From Liolophura sinensis (lineage: Eukaryota > Mollusca > Polyplacophora > Chitonida > Chitonidae), in contig NC_088300.1 of the NCBI RefSeq assembly GCF_032854445.1, positions 38,718,458 through 38,782,457 on the forward strand: DNA of 64,000 nt, given 5' to 3'. A program made the position numbers and the translations under genes. Positions within the stretch are counted from its first letter, which is position 1. Each line of letters opens with the position of its first letter. Positions 1-10,089 of the stretch are shown one piece after another. The notes beneath the pieces were generated by a model. It saw nothing but the letters and a program-made list of their open reading frames with translations. It did not search any database and had not been told where the DNA came from.

Positions 1-1491
1 CGGCCTGCCATCGTCCATAAATAATGGGCCGGGGACGGTCCCCATTACGTTGTGCTTCCGGGTGTCCCGCGGGCGATAGATTAGGGGGGACTGGCTCTCT
101 GGGGAAGGCTCTTTGGTGGCGCTCAAAGATGAGCCTCTGTGCCCGATCGCGTTGCACCTTCCGTGAGATGAGGACGAGGTCCGTAGGTTTCCACACAGCC
201 AAGAAATCTTCCCAGCCATCATGCAGCATCTCCTGCCACTGTACCCTATCTGGCTTGAGCCGCATCGCCCTCTTCAGGGCCCGGAGGTCCTCCTCCTTCG
301 CCCGATGGTCGACGGTGATCTCTTCGTAGTAACCGGCAGCCTCGCGCAGCCTGTCGTGTGGGGCCTCGCCCGTAATTGTTGGGGGTTGGTCCTGGTCGCC
401 GCAGCAGATAACTTGAACACTCCTGCAGTCCAGCCACTCAAGAAATGTCTCCAAGATGGGGCGCGGGACGGTGCACACCTCGTCCCAGACGACAACACGG
501 GGAACAAACTTCTGACCCATCACTTCCGGAGACCAGACCTTTTGGCCGCTCCAGCGGAAGAACGAGTGGTACGTCTGGGCCTTCACGCCCCGGGGTCTCA
601 TCTCCTTCGCAAGGCGGTGGGTGGGCGTGAACACCACCAGGGAGCCCTCGGGCGCGAAAGAGCTCGATTGCTCGTATCGTCTTTCCCGAGCCACCACCCC
701 CCGTTGAGATAGCTGAGGGCGTGGCGCGTTAGCGGATCCGTGTGGCTGGGCGCCATGCTGTCGCGGAGCAGGTGACAGTACCCCCATGCGTCGGCTTTCA
801 CATGGTAGGCGGCGTGGTCCTGGGACGCAAAGATCGTCTCGCCCTTATCTCTCCACTGGCCCGGGGCCACGGGGGCATCCAGACCAACCCCATCAGACAA
901 TGCACACATAATTGTCTACCGCAGTTACAATGCCGGGGAGCGACGAAGTTCTCGACGGCCGTCGAGCTTGGCTAGGGCCGGACGGGTAAGGTAGAGCTGT
1001 CCGTTTCCACCCGGACGGCTTCCTCGGCCGTTAACGCGCGAAGCATCGCCAAGAGATTGATGTGGGCGTATGCTAGCATGCTCGCCCGCAGGCGGGTGTA
1101 CTGCGGCTGGGCCCCATCGTAGTAGGTCAAGATTCACCCCAGAGCGCACCGGGCGCACCCACTATGGGAGCCGCTTTTGCGGCAGTCGTCTACTAGGAAA
1201 GTCCAGTTCGCCCTGGTCCGTGATCAGACGCCGCGTCATCCGCTTGCCATCAGCCTTGGAGCCCTGGGTAAACTTGCCGATGACCGAACATGTCTGGTCT
1301 CGCCTGTCAGGGAGCCAGACATTGTGCTGGGGCCTGAGAGCAACGAGCCCCTCTGTGACCTCGGGGTGGGTTAGGAGGCCTGTCCCAGTGAGATAGGCTA
1401 GGAGTGCCGTGGGAGCCCAGACCTTTGCGATGAGCCTGGCCCTCAAACCACGCAGTATGACCGGGTGGCAGTCGGGCGCGAAACTCCCCAC
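1..1491 (-). pseudogene. Broken polymerase-like / SF1 helicase region of a mobile element (left element)
   Basis: Decayed replication gene read on the minus strand and cut by the left edge. From about 640 to 1 one frame is open with no stop and carries helicase motifs: TPTHR (motif Ia-like), VVVWDEV (Walker B) and CCGDQDQPP (motif III, GDxxQ). The Walker A motif GGGGSGKT lies at about 678-701 in a different frame, so there is a frameshift near 645; another sits in the G6 tract near 700, because the upstream segment (909..701, ending ALSYLNGG) is in a third frame. Farther upstream, about 1130..974, a frame ending in a stop contains AVRVETDSS (around 996-1010), which resembles motif C of family B DNA polymerases. 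The segment 1491..1162 is open but I do not recognise a domain in it. The gene probably encoded a polymerase-like plus superfamily 1 helicase protein of a self-replicating element; this copy is inactive. Helicase assignment is firm, polymerase assignment tentative. Confidence 0.72.
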
Positions 1492-1514
1492 GAGTGTACG
1501 CAGGCGAAGCCTAT

Positions 1515-2056
1515 GCCGATGTCAACGGCAGCGGACCGTTGATTGCAAACGTTTAAACTCCTTCTCGAACGCTGCCTTCTTTCGCTTCCAGTTGTTGGTC
1601 TTTGCGTTGTCATACCCACAAGCTTCGCAGAGACAGAAAGCGTTTTTTAACACCCTTCCCGCACTTGCTACACAGTTGGAGTGGCGGCCCCTTTCGGAGG
1701 CGAAACAGGTGGATTTTACAGTGCGTGCCTAGGCAGGGGCGACCGCAGAGGTCGGTTGTGCCAATCATGAGCCAGGCGCACATGTTTGTTCCTCGAGTCA
1801 TCGTGTATACAGGCTGCTTATCACTTCGTATACTACTGCGGATGGGTATGTCCAAAAGGTAAACAAATGTGTACGCCTTGGCTAGGGGGGCGCCCAAGGG
1901 GGGGTGGTGCCCTTCTGGCTGTCTAGTTTGGGACAGGCGAGATGCGTTGTTTTTTTTAGCCCACCAGCCTGTTTTTGGGGGGGTTGAATACCTATAAACA
2001 TGCCGCGGAAATACCGATAGGAGCTTCAACGGCCTCACCGAGTAGTATGCTGGCAC
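1515..2056 (-). pseudogene. Cys-rich leader module of the left element
   Basis: An open frame from 2056 to 1610, beginning without an ATG, contains a Cys/His module: LCGRPCLGTHCKIH followed by FRLRKG and CSKCGKGVKK. A frameshift in an A6 tract near 1651-1656 moves the continuation (LCEACGYDNAKT, then a basic stretch) into another frame that stops near 1515. The spacing of Cys pairs suggests a zinc-binding fold. The same module, with the same order of motifs, occurs at 61949..61593, upstream of the family B polymerase in the right element, so it is a shared component of both. Its role is unknown; nucleic acid binding is an inference from the Cys pairs and the basic tail. Confidence 0.6.
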
Positions 2057-2068
2057 CCCCTGCTGTTT

Positions 2069-2160
2069 TCTAGTATTCTACGCTTGAAAATGGAGACATT
2101 CAGAGCAGAAATTGTTGTAAAAATTGAAAATTTCATTTTTAATGAAAAATTGGTAAAATG
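2069..2160 (+). repeat. Partial duplicate of the start of the nuclease exon
   Basis: This stretch closely repeats 2217-2290, including the ATG and the METFRA..VKIENF coding start of the nuclease exon, with a few substitutions. After the VKIENF block the sequence diverges and the frame soon stops, so this copy lacks the nuclease domain. It is a local tandem duplication of the 5' end of the following gene, or the reverse. Confidence 0.6.
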
Positions 2161-2239
2161 CTGTTCATTGTAGGGTAACATTTGTATAGGCATTCTCAAA
2201 TGAACAACATGCAACGTTCTAGTATTCCTACGCTTGAAA

Positions 2240-2400
2240 ATGGAGACATTCAGAGCAGCAATTGCTGTAAAAATTGAAAATTTTAGTGTTAATAGTGAAA
2301 ACGGAGCCTGTCTGCTGTGGACTGGACCATTGACGAGGGATGGCCGACATGGCCTCGCCTCTTACAAAGACCCCGTCACACATCGATGTGTAAACCCCCA
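2240..2400 (+). CDS. His-Me (HNH/I-PpoI-like) nuclease, predicted first coding exon
   Basis: The ATG at 2240 opens a frame reading METFRA, then CLLWTGPLTRDGRHGLASYKD. The C-x-x-WTG-x(3)-xDGR-xG block is the usual start of His-Me finger proteins with the zinc-binding loop of homing endonucleases, and its continuation is found at 4866-5114. The exon end is uncertain: CAG|GTCAGA at 2400/2401 is a usable but weak donor and keeps phase 0 with the acceptor at 4866. Intermediate exons are possible. In known family members the domain cuts double-stranded DNA using a catalytic histidine that is in the second exon. The gene lies next to, and divergent from, the left polymerase/helicase element, so it may be element-borne rather than a host gene. 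Confidence 0.5.
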
Positions 2401-2574
2401 GGTCAGATCTGCTCAAATCTCCAGACCAGATCTGCTCTGGGTGTTCACCAGTAAGCTAGTCACATCAGTAACCAAGCTTTATGCTTGTGGGGGAGTGCCC
2501 ATGGCCGGAGAGGGGGTGGGAGGTCACATGACCTCCCACACCCCGGCCTTGCCATGCGGCCCTTTGTTGTAGCC

Positions 2575-2658
2575 CCCATTCCCTCCAAGACAGCCGAGCA
2601 GTCAAGACGTGTTTTGCCAAGATCACAGCCAGTCTTCATTCATACATTTCACCCAGGT
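2575..2658 (+). repeat. 84-bp direct repeat, copy 1
   Basis: Identical over 84 bp to 4493-4576. It ends in CAGGT; in this copy the following bases give a good splice donor (CAG|GTAAGA), in the second copy they do not. It may be an exon of the nuclease locus that was duplicated, or the end of a segment inserted between the copies. Confidence 0.8.
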
Positions 2659-4492
2659 AAGAATTTAACTTATATTCTAAAAGGATTGGCTGAATAGCTT
2701 TCAGGAATTTACACTAAGAAACAGGTGGGATAAGTGCTTCTCCCATCAACCTGTTTACAGTGAAAATATTTGGTTAGCTGTGTTAGTTTGGGATAAACCT
2801 CCACATTGGAACTATTAACCCACTTAAGTTCACTAGTTTTAAAAAGTGACCACTGTTTACTTAAATTAATCTGGAATTTAAGGATTATATGTATCAACTA
2901 CTAGCTTTTGCCTAAACTTAACTTGACCTCCTAACTTCCAAAGCAGGTAGTTCCTCTTACACTGTTTAACACATTGTCAAGCCTAATTTCTTTGTTTGAG
3001 CTGACCATGCCAGCCTCCAGTAGCTACAGACATGTGTATTACCCCAGTGTATGTAAGCAAGGTGGCAGCACATCTGGAATGGACTAACTTCTCCTTGGCC
3101 TCTATTGCCCCTGATAACCCCTGCTGGTTAATCTCATTCTATCAGCCCAGCCTCTATCAAGTGGCTAAGCAAGATGGCTGCACCAGCAGTACACAGGCCA
3201 AATGAAAACAAGAGCAACCACTTGTAACTGTTCTGAGTTTTTGTATTTAGTTATGCCTCAGTGATTGTCCTAACACAACACAATCCTCAGAAATTACATA
3301 TCACTGCAGATGCACATATACTGGAATTTATCATACTTTTGGACTTTGACATTTGAGTCCAGTGTACATGTTCTCTATGGCCAGTCAGTAAGCATTTGTT
3401 ATTATTGTTGATAGATACATATATATATAGATATTAACTTTGTATATACAATTAATATGCATATAGGCTATCGCGTGGTAATATTGTGTTTAGTTTATAG
3501 GTATTATCAAAATCCCCTGTCTGACAAGCATGTTGATGTTATATCGTTCGACTGATGTAGACCTGGTCAATTATTGTTCCCTTATGAGGAATTGCATACA
3601 TATATCTCACTGATAAATGGTTATCATGTTTAAATGTTTCCGTCAAAATTTGTTATTCTGTCTAAATGCGTAATTTGACATTTTGACTACCTTAAGAACA
3701 AGGGTTACCAGCACATACTATACAATGACATACCACATGCATCACATACGTGTGGTTATCATGCATGACCCGTATCATTGTTCCTTATGCGGTAACCGTT
3801 CTGGGTTGTACAATATGTATACAGCCCCTAGCATGAAAATGTACCACTCAGATTATTAATGCATACATTAGTCTACACTTTTGATTTGTAACCTGTATGT
3901 TAAATGATCGAAAGAGTAATTTATGAATGTTATGTTTTGGTTGGAGGTGAAAGTCAGCTGGCATAGACCAATATGTCTTGTTATATATGAGATATGACCT
4001 GGCATCATAAAATGCATTTGTACCCATCATGTGGATACACTGAGTCATCTAAATTTCTAATGCGAGCCTGGCCCCTTATTAGCCTGGCAACGTACTCGAC
4101 ATTATGATTATGTTTAGATGCCTCTCTTAAACAGGATACCGGTAACCCTGTGACCCTTGGCCTCTCTAGTATTGACTATATTGCAATCATTGTTAGCATG
4201 ATGTCACTTGGTTTCTAGATGCCATGCTTAAACGTTACATGCATTATGGTCTGACTGTCAGGCTGACCTCTCAACTTCAACCTACCTTGACCTACATGTA
4301 TGTGTACAGGTCGCTGTGTATACATGTGGACACACATGTAACATGTCCATCATATAATTGGGTTAATAATCATGTCCAACACCTTAACTTATTTAACTTG
4401 CCTGTTATGATCATATGGCACTTCTATTAAGTCCTTGAAAGCTAAGTTCTAAATTATTTACTCATTAATACTTGAAAGCTCTAGTAGCTCTG
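2659..4492. other. AT-rich segment between the 84-bp repeats
   Basis: No coding similarity is visible on either strand. Several small open frames have no support. It is either intron of the nuclease gene or an inserted segment bounded by the direct repeats. Confidence 0.5.
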
Positions 4493-4576
4493 CCCATTCC
4501 CTCCAAGACAGCCGAGCAGTCAAGACGTGTTTTGCCAAGATCACAGCCAGTCTTCATTCATACATTTCACCCAGGT
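4493..4576 (+). repeat. 84-bp direct repeat, copy 2
   Basis: Perfect second copy of 2575-2658, 1,918 bp downstream start to start. The perfect identity over neutral-looking DNA implies a recent event. Confidence 0.8.
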
Positions 4577-4865
4577 GCTGTACCGTCTTGACAGCCTACC
4601 GTCTCTAGGCTGCTTCTCCTTGTGAGTCCCTCAGCGGGAACACTGTCCAAACTCAGAAGGAAGGAAGGAAGGAAGGGAAGAAACATATTTACAGATACTC
4701 CTACTCTTATACTGATTACCTCTGTCTCACGTAATAAATTCCCAGGCTGTGACAGTTGTGAAAACCCACCAGAGCATTTGCGTTTCTTTGTCCAGCATAT
4801 ATTTAACACTTGTTCCCCCAAAAGCCAGTCACGTGTCCACCCGACAACGTAAGATAGTCTCGCAG

Positions 4866-5114
4866 GTGATTCAACCGCAGACAAACAGGTCTTACAGATG
4901 GAAGAAAAAACACATCAGTAGACTTGTTTATATGGCCAGGAAGGGGGTGTTACCTTTAGATGTAAAGTTTGATTGCTCTCACATGTGCCACAACAGACGC
5001 TGTGTAAATGTCCACCAAATACGCGTGGAACCACACGGCATTAACATTACCAGGCAGCGCTGCTGCAACGTAGGGCGCTGTCTCGGTCATGGGCAGTATG
5101 CAAGGTGCATTTAA
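4866..5114 (+). CDS. His-Me (I-PpoI-like, His-Cys box) nuclease, terminal exon
   Basis: The frame reads through HISRLVYMARKG, then CSHMCHNRRCVNVHQIRVEP, then a second Cys cluster CCNVGRCLGHGQYARC, and stops at 5112-5114. This matches the His-Cys box of I-PpoI-type endonucleases: S-H (catalytic His), C-H-N-x2-C and a following His as one zinc site, a downstream Asn (GIN) as metal ligand, and a second C/C/H/C zinc site. All key residues are present, so the domain looks intact. The start at 4866 assumes the acceptor TCTCGCAG; alternative acceptors lie within 40 bp. A poly(A) signal follows at 5150. The frame upstream of 4866 is open to 4749 but shows no similarity. Family assignment is strong; exon boundaries are inferred. 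Confidence 0.62.
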   Translation: MIQPQTNRSYRWKKKHISRLVYMARKGVLPLDVKFDCSHMCHNRRCVNVHQIRVEPHGINITRQRCCNVGRCLGHGQYARCI

Positions 5115-5149
5115 GACGGAGAAGGTTGGTTTCCCCTCATTAAAAAAAT

Positions 5150-5155
5150 AATAAA
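5150..5155 (+). terminator. Poly(A) signal of the nuclease gene
   Basis: AATAAA 36 bp after the nuclease stop codon on the plus strand. Confidence 0.5.
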
Positions 5156-5190
5156 CAAACAGATGTGTCAGATTTTGCTCAATTTCTGTA

Positions 5191-5200
5191 TTTATTTATT
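5191..5200 (-). terminator. Poly(A) signal for the small basic ORF
   Basis: Overlapping AATAAATAAA on the minus strand just downstream of the 97-aa frame. Confidence 0.4.
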
Positions 5201-5234
5201 AATTTCTTTCATAAGCGACAACAGCCCTGACAAA

Positions 5235-5528
5235 TTATATACAAAACCGGTGGTTACAAATATCTAGCGTATGTGTTTCTGTTGGGGTGTTGTCCAGTTG
5301 TCCCTTGGCATAGTCAGTTTTCTCGTCTGGATTTGAAAGCCTGAACTGAATGCGCTTTTGGAGTTTTCTGTCCGTATTGCGGAGTGATCTCCCCTTAACT
5401 GTCTGTTGCTTCTTATAAACCTTGTGGTACTGGTTCACCCTTTCAATCTGTTGTACTGTTTTCTCGCTCCTAGACCGTTTCCTCTTTCTGTCTCCCTTCA
5501 TGGTATTTTTGGGTAGATTGTTTGCCAT
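5235..5528 (-). CDS. Small, highly basic protein of unknown function
   Basis: The ATG at 5528 gives a 97-aa protein starting MANNLPKN. It is unusually rich in Lys and Arg, with clusters KGDRKRKRSRSEK and RNTDRKLQKR that could serve as nuclear localisation or nucleic acid binding segments. I do not recognise a family. Support for a real gene: it is convergent with the nuclease gene, and a doubled AATAAA (minus strand, 5191-5200) follows its stop by about 35 bp, only about 40 bp from the nuclease poly(A) signal. An open extension to 5549 lacks an ATG, and an upstream exon cannot be excluded. It could be a second gene of the same mobile or nuclease locus. Confidence 0.4.
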   Translation of the reverse strand: MANNLPKNTMKGDRKRKRSRSEKTVQQIERVNQYHKVYKKQQTVKGRSLRNTDRKLQKRIQFRLSNPDEKTDYAKGQLDNTPTETHTLDICNHRFCI

Positions 5529-5559
5529 GTGAACTGTCAGACTGGCCAATATAGGTGTA

Positions 5560-7135
5560 CTTGGTGGCTGCCTGATTGGAAATGTTAAATTGATATTATT
5601 CCTCTCTATTTATCTCTTGTAGATGCCAGTGTGATACCCTTTGATGTGACTGTGCAGAGTAATAACCTGCTGTGAACAAGAACAGTGGTGCAAGAATCCT
5701 TTTGCATGAGCTAATCAGCCAGTCAGCAGTGATGGGGGAGGAGGGGGAGGGGGTGGGGTGCCTGGCTGGGTTGTCTGTTAAAGGGTTTCATCATGTAATT
5801 CAGTGGAGAACAGGGATACTAGTCTTTTCTTAAGTCCTATCCACTGAAAAAGTGCCTGTGAGCAGGTCTTCATCACCTTGAGGCAGTATTCTTGCTCTGA
5901 TGTTGGTGACAAAAGATTTTTCGGAAATTGTGAAAGCCCGCTTTGATACCTCCTACCACACTGTCAGTCAAATTTTTTTCACAAAGTTGCTGAAGTAAAT
6001 ATCTTATATTTTGACATTTCATTGTCAGATAAATTACCTATAGTTTGATGTATGCTTTGTCACTTTTGGCCTGTAACTTTGAGTCTTAAAGCCGCTCTGA
6101 ATCGAAAAATCTTCTAAAAAATGCATATTTTTGCAAGTGTTTGCTTTTTGAAAGTGTACAGTGCTTTGTCAATGTGATTTTTTAAACTTTTCTTGCAGAG
6201 AAACATCCTGTCTTTCCAAAGCAGTCGACCTGATGGAGATATCTTGAACAGTATGTGCACTGCAAAGCTTCAGAGTTTACCCTTGAGAGTTCTCAGAAAC
6301 CGTAAAAAAGACACATGTCCAAGATGGGGGTACCCCAACTTGAATTCATCCAACTCCAAAGTTTCTGCATGTATCAAGCCCTAATTTTGTCTGTCAGTAG
6401 TGTCAGGAATTATGTGGTACAAAAACTATTGATTTTGACAAAAGTTGGCTGATGTATAAGGACACAGAACCCCATTACACCTTCTGTTTTTCGATAGGGA
6501 CCAATGTAATTCTGTGTATGTTAGGGTATACAGTCTTTTTATGCTCCCAGGCGGCCATTTTTTGTGTACAGGTGCATGCTTGGTATTAAAATGCTGGAAA
6601 TTGTCTAAACTTTGAGGAGGTATGAGCTTTATTGATGAAAGTTTGAAATTCTGGGCAAGAGACACAAGGTGTGAGGTAGTGATGAGGACATCCCCTTGGC
6701 ATTGCTAGGCACGCCTCCCAGCTGCCGGCATGGAAGGGTCCAGATTTTGACGGTCAACTTATTTCAAGATTTTTATGGCTTCTTTCTCACAGACTGGGCC
6801 AGGTATGCACCAAAGCTTGTTGGCCACGGAATGTTTGGGACTGAGCTGCAGTGCTAAACGTTAACACTGTCACTTATGGAAAATTATTGGGAGCTGTGGC
6901 ATATATACATCTTGTTCAGGGCAGCCATCTTGGAATAATCAGGGGGAAATATGTCCATTCTTTGTGATTGGTCAGTATTTGCACACTGAATGGTAAGTCA
7001 TTATAAGGTGAGACAAAGGCTAATGTTTATTCAGTAAACAGTTTTCTTTTGCAAAGATTTGTAATTTTGTACTCACCATTTTGTCAGAAGAAGTAAAATG
7101 TAAATCTGATTTCTAGTTTTAAAACTTTAAAGATA
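5560..7135. other. Non-coding stretch
   Basis: No gene, RNA or repeat family could be supported. A 63-codon frame at 6193 starts after a plausible acceptor (TTCTTGCAG) but has no recognisable similarity. Confidence 0.4.
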
Positions 7136-7139
7136 TGAC

Positions 7140-7480
7140 TAACCTGTACCTAAGATACATGAACCACTAAATTATAATCAAAAACTCTCAAAGTTTCTTA
7201 GGTGTACCTGAGGTACGTCTTTTAAATGTTGATTTTTTTCAAAGTTGCTGAGGTGTATTTGAGGTACATTATCTCGTGTTGAAAAACCGCTCAAAAACTC
7301 GCAAAGTTTCTGAGGTGCACCTGAGGTACGTTTTTCCTTTTTTTTTAATTTTCAAAGTTTTTTAGGTATACAAGGGGTAAGTGTTGATTTTTTCCAAGTT
7401 CCTGAGGTACATCTGAGGTAAAGGCATATGGCTGGGGCACACTTGAGATACAGTACACCTTAGTTAATATGAATGGGCTG
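7140..7480 (+). repeat. Degenerate tandem repeat with GAGGTAC core
   Basis: About five to six diverged units of roughly 50-65 bp, each with a T-rich part, AAAGTTNCTGAGGT and a CCTGAGGTAC-like core. Copies are diverged, so the array is old. Confidence 0.55.
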
Positions 7481-7974
7481 TACACCTCATCTGTACCTCA
7501 CACTTAGGCATGTGCGAATCCCTTTTGGTTCAGCTCTAGTTTGACCTAGGGCATGTAGGAAAAGCATTTAGAAAGATTTTTCTCCAACAGAAAAAGTGAC
7601 TGTGAAATTGAAAAATTCTTCAGTACTGTACTACTCGACGTTAACGCTCATCTTAATTGGATGTGCGACAAATCCTTCAGGGATCATACGGCCATGATGG
7701 GCGACCAATGCGTGGATGTTGGCGGCACCATCCTGATCACATCTTATGTGAATCTTGATGGCCGGTACATGTAATGTCATTTAGACCATTTACTGCACTA
7801 TACCCTTCGCCTACACGCTAGCTATAAATATGACACGATGTATCTTGAGTTTGTTTACCTGGTAAGGCAGGCATGGTGACGAGAAAAGTATTAGTGAATG
7901 GTCAATCATTCACCTAACTTTCACTAATTCAGGTGTTTTGCTCTCCCATTTCTTGACAAAGTTTATAAGTGTCA

Positions 7975-9235
7975 GTATACAAGATGTCTGAAAATGCATT
8001 GTTACTGTACAATGTGTCTGTCTTCAGGATATCCAGGTGTCACAAAATGCACTCTTACTCTATAATGTGCCTGATATGACTGAAGTGTAACCAGGTGTCA
8101 CAAAACACACTGTTACTCTATAATGTGTCTGATATGACTGCAGTGTAACCAGATGTCACAAAACACACTGTTACTCTATAATGTGTCTGATATGACTGCA
8201 GTGTAACCAGATGTCACAAAATGCATAGTTGTTTTATAATGTGTCTGATATGACTGCAGTGTAACCAGATGTCACAAAATGCATAGTTGTTTTATAATGT
8301 GTTTGATATGACTACAGTGTAACTTGATGTCACAGAATGCCTGATAAGGCTTCAGTATTTTCAGATGTCACAAAAGGCATTGTTACTTTAAAATGTGTCT
8401 GACATTACTGGAGGATAACCCAATGCCACAAAATGCACTGTTACTTTAAAATGTGTCTGACATTGCTGCAGGATAACCAGATGTCACAAAATGCACTGTT
8501 ACACTATAAGATGCCTGATATGACTACAGTATATCCAGATGTCACAAAAATGCATTGTTGCTTTATAATGTGTCTGATGTGACTACAGTGTAACTTGATG
8601 TCACAGAATGCCTGATAAGACTTTAGTATTTTCAGATGTCACAAAATGCACTATAATGTGTCTGATATGACAACAGTATATTCAGATGTGTGGAAATACA
8701 CTTTTACTCTATAATGTGTCTGATATGACTACATTGTAACAACATGTCACAAAATGCACTGTTACTCTATCGTGTGCCTGATAAGACTTCAGTATTTGCA
8801 GATGTCACAAAATGCACTGTTACTGTATAATGTATCTGATATGACTAGTGTGTAACAAGATGATACAAAATGCACTGTTACTCTATCGTGTACCTGATAA
8901 GACTTCAGTATTTGCGGATGTCACAAAATGCATTGCTACTGCATAATGTGTCTTATATGACCGCAGTATAACCCGATGCCACAAAATGCACTGTTACTCT
9001 AAAATGTGTCCGAGATTTCTGCAGGATAACCTGATGTATGAAAATGCACTGTTATTTTGTGTGTCTTATATGACTGCAGTATAACCAGTTAACACAAAAT
9101 GTACCGTCACTCTATAATGTGCCTGATCATACTTCTTCATAATCATATGTCCAACTGTCTGCAAATGCACTGTAACTGTGTAAACACCACAGCTTTATAA
9201 CCAGATATCTGAAACTGTTACTGCATGTATATACC
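7975..9235 (+). repeat. 58-bp tandem repeat array
   Basis: About 21 imperfect copies of a 58-bp unit recognised by ATGTCACAAAATGCACTG, TTACTCTATAATGTGTCTGA and GACTGCAGTGTAACCAG. Neighbouring copies are most alike (for example 8085-8270), consistent with local unequal exchange. It ends directly before the Ku70-like exon. Confidence 0.85.
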
Positions 9236-9253
9236 GTCTGATGTGCTTACCAG

Positions 9254-9365
9254 GAAGAGGAACAAGATGAACGTAAAGTACAGCTGATCACTCCAGGGTT
9301 TCATGTCATGTTCCTGCCATTTGCTGATGACTTCAGGAAGACCCCAGTAAAAGATGCCTCGAGGG
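9254..9365 (+). CDS. XRCC6: Ku70 (XRCC6)-like exon, partial gene
   Basis: The segment translates to [16 protein letters not shown] then [15 protein letters not shown]. This matches the end of the Ku70 core beta-barrel region, where family members have a conserved EE-x-D-x-(K)VQ-x-TPPGF-x-LVFLPFADD-x-RK stretch. Ku70 pairs with Ku80 to bind DNA ends in non-homologous end joining in the nucleus. The exon has a good acceptor (CTTACCAG before 9254) and a donor (GGG|GTAAAT at 9366), giving 112 bp, entry phase 0 and exit phase 1. Neither the preceding exon nor the next one was found nearby; the tandem array lies immediately upstream. It may belong to a gene with long introns or be an isolated duplicated exon. 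Confidence 0.62.
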
Positions 9366-9859
9366 GTAAATGGTGTACTATAGATTCTCAGTGCCTCAAC
9401 ATTGTAGTCTTCCGTCAGTGTTTGGTATTGCCTAAGATTTCTCTGACTTCCTCAACCCAAACAAATGACCACCATTTCATATATTCATGAACAAATAATT
9501 ATTTGCAGAAATAGAAATGGGATAAACTTGTGAACATGTATGTCGGGTTAAGTATGATGGAAACTGGTCAGGTGGTTTACTCTTGGAACTTTGATTTTAT
9601 CCAGTACACAAGCGAAAAATTCTTGAGTATGGTAGTAAATACCAAGTAAGTAAATATATAAAAAAGAATAACATACTTGTGTTGCAGCTGTGAAAATTGA
9701 CCATGCCTGTTCCAAGGAAATTCATCAAACGAGAGAAGATTCAGGACAGTGGCATGAGGAAGGCAGATCTCATAGGTACCATAAATGACAAATAAATTGG
9801 TGTTTGAGAAAGCGGATCATCTGTTCATAGAAAATGAAAGTAACAAATCAAGTAGCCTT
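9366..9859. other. Downstream of the Ku70-like exon
   Basis: Contains an exon-like block at about 9690-9771 (after TTGTTGCAG-type acceptor, before a GTACCA donor) with an open frame reading TMPVPRKFIKREKIQDSG. I could not match it to Ku70 or any other protein, so it is not called. Confidence 0.3.
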
Positions 9860-10086
9860 ATACTTGTAGCTCAGTTGTTTAGCGCACTAGCGCAGCGTAA
9901 TGACCCAGAAGCCTCTCACCAATGTGGTCGCTGTGAGTTCAAGTCCAGCTCATTCTGGCTTCCTCTCCGGCTGTAAGTGAGAAGGTCTGTCACCATCCTG
10001 CGGATGGTCGTGGGTTTCCCCCGGGCTGTGCGTATGGCGTAAAACACCAATCAAATAAATAAATAAATAAATAAATCATACTTGTA
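9860..10086 (+). mobile_element. SINE, tRNA-headed, (AAAT)n tail (family A)
   Basis: Begins with a tRNA-like box (GTAGCTCAGTTGTTTAGCGC), contains the common body (GTGAGTTCAAGTCCAGCTCA, GCGGATGGTCGTGGG) and ends GGCGTAAAACACCAATCAAATAAATAAA. About 55 bp before the end are deleted. The short repeat ATACTTGTA on both sides (9860, 10078) is a probable target-site duplication. Confidence 0.85.
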
Positions 10087-10089
10087 TTT

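Noticed and set aside
9690-9771. Possible next Ku70 exon
   Set aside because: Has acceptor- and donor-like ends, but neither frame matches the Ku70 region expected after FLPFADD.
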